Assembly: GCA_937959065.1 (NCBI GenBank)
Contig: CALGOI010000086.1
Location: forward strand, 1 to 7,267
Length of the DNA stretch: 7,267 nucleotides
Origin: an uncultured Ignavibacteriota bacterium
GTDB lineage: Bacteria; Bacteroidota; Ignavibacteria; Tepidaquicellales; Tepidaquicellaceae
Direction: 5' to 3'
Position 1 is the first letter of the stretch; each line of letters starts with the position of its first letter. Under the pieces are notes generated by a model. That model was not told where the DNA came from. It ran no database searches and saw only the letters and a program-made list of their open reading frames with translations. The position numbers and the translations under genes are program-made. Below are positions 5,263 to 7,267 of the stretch, piece after piece.

Positions 5263-5631
5263 TTATATTACTTCAGGCGCAAGTGAAACGATCTTCATAA
5301 ACTGCTTCTCTCTGAGCTCTCTTGCTACCGGCCCGAATATCCTTGTACCTCTAGGCTCGTTCTGGTTATTTATTAGTACTGCTGCATTCTCATCAAACTT
5401 TATATAGCTTCCGTCTCTTCTTCTTCTCTCTTTTGCTGTCCTTACTATTACAGCCCTCGATACATCTCCCTTCTTTACTGCGCCGCCCGGGATTGCTGTC
5501 TTTACCGATACTACTATTATATCGCCAAGTGTTGCGTATCTTTTACCCGAACCGCCTAAAACTCTTATGCATCTTATCGACTTAGCCCCTGAATTATCGG
5601 CTACCACCAGATTTGTTTCCTCGTGTATCAT
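5263..5631 (-). CDS. rplN: 50S ribosomal protein L14
   Basis: L14 (122 residues, exactly the family length) lies at the subunit interface, contacts 16S rRNA through bridge B8, and binds the silencing factor RsfS in many bacteria. The start MIHEETNLVVADNSGAKSIRCIRVLGG is the family signature. GDIIVVSVKTAIPGG, KKGDVSRAVIVRTAKERRRRDGSYIKFDENAAVLIN and RGTRIFGPVARELR follow in order. No SD is visible; the leader contains GTAATATTATACA directly before the ATG. It is the first gene of the spc group in the classical layout, but here it follows rpsQ by only 17 bases with no recognisable promoter, so S10 and spc genes are probably cotranscribed. Confidence 0.97.
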   Translation of the reverse strand: MIHEETNLVVADNSGAKSIRCIRVLGGSGKRYATLGDIIVVSVKTAIPGGAVKKGDVSRAVIVRTAKERRRRDGSYIKFDENAAVLINNQNEPRGTRIFGPVARELREKQFMKIVSLAPEVI

Positions 5632-5648
5632 TGTATAATATTACAGAT

Positions 5649-5993
5649 TTATTTTGCTTTTTGAACTACTTCCACCAGTCTCCACCTTTTCGTCTTACTC
5701 AGCGGCCTGGTTTCCATTATCTTTACAGTATCACCAACATTACACTCATTCTTCTCATCGTGTACATGGAATTTCTTCGTCTTCTTAAAGAACTTCTTGT
5801 AGATAGGGTGCTTTACCCTTCTTTCTACTGATACCACAATCGATTTATCCATCTTGTTACTTACAACGTTTCCTACTCTTGTCTTCCTGCTTCTTCTTTT
5901 GTCGTCAGAAACTTCAGCAGTTTCTTTCAAAGCCGTTGTCTTCTCTTCCGGAGCTTCCTCTTTCACTTCCTGTATTTCTTTTTCTTCGCTCAT
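5649..5993 (-). CDS. rpsQ: 30S ribosomal protein S17 with an acidic N-terminal extension
   Basis: S17 binds the 5' domain of 16S rRNA and is a primary assembly protein with an OB fold. The core begins near residue 36 (RKTRVGNVVSNKMDKSIVVSVERRVKHPIYKK) and contains KKFHVHDEKNECNVGDTVKIMETRPLSKTKRWRLVEVV, the family hallmark. The protein has 114 residues against about 80-90 usually. The excess is an N-terminal tail in which residues 1-31 hold 12 acidic and 4 basic residues, unlike the basic core. No nearer ATG lies between the tail and the core except the methionine of the core itself. No SD is present; the leader reads GTAATAATAG directly before the ATG. Confidence 0.96.
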   Translation of the reverse strand: MSEEKEIQEVKEEAPEEKTTALKETAEVSDDKRRSRKTRVGNVVSNKMDKSIVVSVERRVKHPIYKKFFKKTKKFHVHDEKNECNVGDTVKIMETRPLSKTKRWRLVEVVQKAK

Positions 5994-6007
5994 CTATTAT
6001 TACGTTA

Positions 6008-6235
6008 TTATTTTTTGTCTTTTGCTTTATCTAAATGCTCATTAATTCCCATCTGTCTCTCATTCAAAACTGTCTTCATCTTAGCAATATCCCTCTTAAG
6101 ATTCTTGATTGCCTTAAAATTTTCCAGCTGGCTTGTAGCATGCTGAAACCTGTAATTTTCCAGAGCCTCGTAAGAATCTTTCAATTCATTCTCAAGGTCC
6201 GGTGTAGACATTTCTCTTACCTGATGTACTTTCAT
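6008..6235 (-). CDS. rpmC: 50S ribosomal protein L29
   Basis: L29 (75 residues, usual 60-75) lies next to L23 at the peptide tunnel exit, where trigger factor and SRP dock. It is almost entirely alpha-helical: an N-terminal helix with the typical REMSTPDLENELKDSYEALENYRFQHATSQLEN, and a second helix with KNLKRDIAKMKTVLNERQ, giving the two-helix antiparallel hairpin. A short basic tail (DKAKDKK) ends it. AGGA 7 bases before the ATG is a weak SD. The gap from rplP is only 4 bases. Confidence 0.96.
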   Translation of the reverse strand: MKVHQVREMSTPDLENELKDSYEALENYRFQHATSQLENFKAIKNLKRDIAKMKTVLNERQMGINEHLDKAKDKK

Positions 6236-6239
6236 TATC

Positions 6240-6650
6240 TTATCCTACTCTTTTTACGAATTTAGTTTTGATTGGAAGCTTATTTGCAGCTAATCGGAAT
6301 GCTTCCTTTGCCACAGTTGCATTTACTCCCTCTGCCTCGAATAAAATTCTGCCCGGCTTGATCGGAGCTACCCAGAATTCCGGAGCGCCTTTACCTTTAC
6401 CCATACGGGTTTCAGCAGGTTTCTTCGTTACAGGCTTATCCGGGAATATCCTTATCCATACTTTTCCATCCCTCTTCATATACCTGGTCATCGCTACCCT
6501 GGCTGCCTCTATCTGTCTCGATGTCAGCTTGCCTCTTTCTGTTGCCTTAAGACCGTATTCACCGAAATTAACGGTGAAACCTCTCGTGGCATTACCTCTT
6601 AATCTGCCTTTCTGCTGTTTTCTAAACTTGACCCTTTTGGGCATTAACAT
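6240..6650 (-). CDS. rplP: 50S ribosomal protein L16
   Basis: L16 (136 residues, the usual length) helps position the acceptor arms of A- and P-site tRNAs near the peptidyl transferase centre. The start MLMPKRVKFRKQQKGRLRG is canonical. GEYGLKATERGKLTSRQIEAARVAMTRYMKRDGKVWIRIFPDKPVTKKPAETRMGKGKGAPEFWVAPIKPGRILFE follows, with all family hallmarks. GAGGA at 6658-6662 lies 7 bases before the first ATG, favouring the MLM start over the ATG two codons later. It follows rpsC by 27 bases and precedes rpmC by 4 bases, the classical S10 operon order. Confidence 0.97.
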   Translation of the reverse strand: MLMPKRVKFRKQQKGRLRGNATRGFTVNFGEYGLKATERGKLTSRQIEAARVAMTRYMKRDGKVWIRIFPDKPVTKKPAETRMGKGKGAPEFWVAPIKPGRILFEAEGVNATVAKEAFRLAANKLPIKTKFVKRVG

Positions 6651-6657
6651 ATGAGTA

Positions 6658-6662
6658 TCCTC
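6658..6662 (-). promoter_or_regulatory. Ribosome binding site deciding the rplP start
   Basis: GAGGA with a 7-base spacer to the ATG at 6648-6650 selects the canonical MLMPKR start rather than the ATG at 6642-6644. Confidence 0.7.
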
Positions 6663-6677
6663 GTAACTTTAAACTTT

Positions 6678-7267
6678 TTACTGGTAATTCATTTTAGTTA
6701 ACTTCTCACCTCTGCAGATCCATACTTTAACACCGATCTTACCATAAATAGTCTGTGCAGGAAGTGACGCATAGTCTATATCCGCTCTTAATGTCTGTAA
6801 CGGAATTCTTCCCTCTTTATATTGCTCTGTCCTCGCGATCTCAGCTCCGCCCAATCGGCCGCTGCACATCACTTTAATTCCTTCTGCTCCCATCCTCATA
6901 GATGAGGTTATTGCGCTCTTCATCGCTCTTCTGAATGAAACCCTGTTAGCGATCTGGTTAGCGATATTCTCAGCTACCAGTCTTGCGCTTAATTCCGGCT
7001 TCTTGATCTCGAATACGTTTATCTTTACATCCTTATTAGTGATCTTTTTTATCTCACTCTCAAGCTGTGTGATCTCTTTTCCGCTCTTACCGATAACAAA
7101 TCCCGGTCTTGAAGTATGAATTGTAAGAGTTATCTTCTTTAATGTTCTCTCTATTGCCACCTTAGCTACTCCTGCTTTCTCAAGTCTCTTTCTTAAATAT
7201 CCTCTTATAAGTAGGTCTTCCTGCAATTTCTTGCTGAAATCCTTCTCGTCATACCAGTTTGAATCCC
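6678..7267 (-). CDS. rpsC: 30S ribosomal protein S3 (N-terminus cut off by the window)
   Basis: S3 lines the mRNA entry channel of the small subunit. The reading frame is open to the window edge: 195 codons plus stop are visible, beginning DSNWYDEKDFSKKLQEDLLI, which aligns with the region around residue 23 of known S3 proteins, so about 20 residues are missing. The type II KH domain has its GxxG loop at visible residues 59-62 (PGFVIGKSGKEI). The C-terminal domain shows RRAMKSAITSSMRMGAEGIKVMCSGRLGGAEIARTE, then REGRIPLQTLRADIDY-like and GVKVWICRGE segments typical of S3. A TTG at 7224-7226 could be read as a start but lies inside the conserved sequence and is not one. The protein ends soon after the last strand, with a short tail (KLTKMNYQ). 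Confidence 0.96.
   Translation of the reverse strand, partial: DSNWYDEKDFSKKLQEDLLIRGYLRKRLEKAGVAKVAIERTLKKITLTIHTSRPGFVIGKSGKEITQLESEIKKITNKDVKINVFEIKKPELSARLVAENIANQIANRVSFRRAMKSAITSSMRMGAEGIKVMCSGRLGGAEIARTEQYKEGRIPLQTLRADIDYASLPAQTIYGKIGVKVWICRGEKLTKMNYQ

Noticed and set aside
5632..5648. A separate spc promoter between rpsQ and rplN
   Set aside because: The gap is only 17 bases with no promoter-like elements; any promoter would have to lie within rpsQ and is not visible.
6268..6654. A 128-codon open frame on the plus strand, antisense to rplP
   Set aside because: It mirrors the whole of the unmistakable L16 gene, has no recognisable protein features and no SD. Other plus-strand frames in the window (for example 206-481 and 3757-4020) are rejected for the same reason.
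7224..7226. TTG as a possible rpsC start
   Set aside because: The S3-like sequence continues in frame to the window edge, so this is an internal leucine codon.

Overview
The window is a conserved ribosomal-protein locus: the end of the S10 operon followed by most of the spc operon. Every gene lies on the minus strand, so transcription runs from high to low coordinates. In transcription order it reads rpsC (5' end cut off), rplP, rpmC, rpsQ, rplN, rplX, rplE, rpsN, rpsH, rplF, rplR, a tRNA-Gln gene, rpsE, rpmD, a non-ribosomal outer-membrane beta-barrel gene, rplO and the start of secY (cut off at base 1). Apart from the two insertions this is the standard bacterial order.

The organism looks like an AT-rich Gram-negative bacterium of the Bacteroidota/Chlorobiota/Ignavibacteria group. 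The hints are the 89-residue S14 without the zinc-binding cysteines, a secreted beta-barrel protein with a short signal peptide, AT-rich spacers, and a mix of Shine-Dalgarno (SD) and SD-less leaders. Ignavibacteria or a relative is my best guess; this is inference from protein style, not a database match.

Bases 1719-7267 are tightly packed, with gaps of 4-34 bases or overlaps (rplE/rpsN share 1 base, rpsE/rpmD share 8). The products assemble into both ribosomal subunits: S3, S17, S14, S8 and S5 in the 30S; L16, L29, L14, L24, L5, L6, L18 and L30 in the 50S. The tRNA-Gln(TTG) gene at 2456-2526 sits between rplR and rpsE on the same strand, so its maturation would cut the message in two.

Bases 616-1718 hold the main departure from the canonical operon. 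A beta-barrel gene with a strong SD, a 292-base AT-rich leader containing two perfect inverted repeats, and a 14-bp terminator-like hairpin behind it together separate rpmD from rplO-secY. Ribosome synthesis and the Sec translocon entry gene therefore share a locus with an envelope protein that probably has its own transcription unit. Two ribosomal proteins (L5 and S17) carry charged N-terminal extensions.

I see no mobile element, CRISPR array or undescribed defence or biosynthetic system. The items worth a second look are the two insertions, the hairpins, the SD-less leader motif and the two protein extensions.
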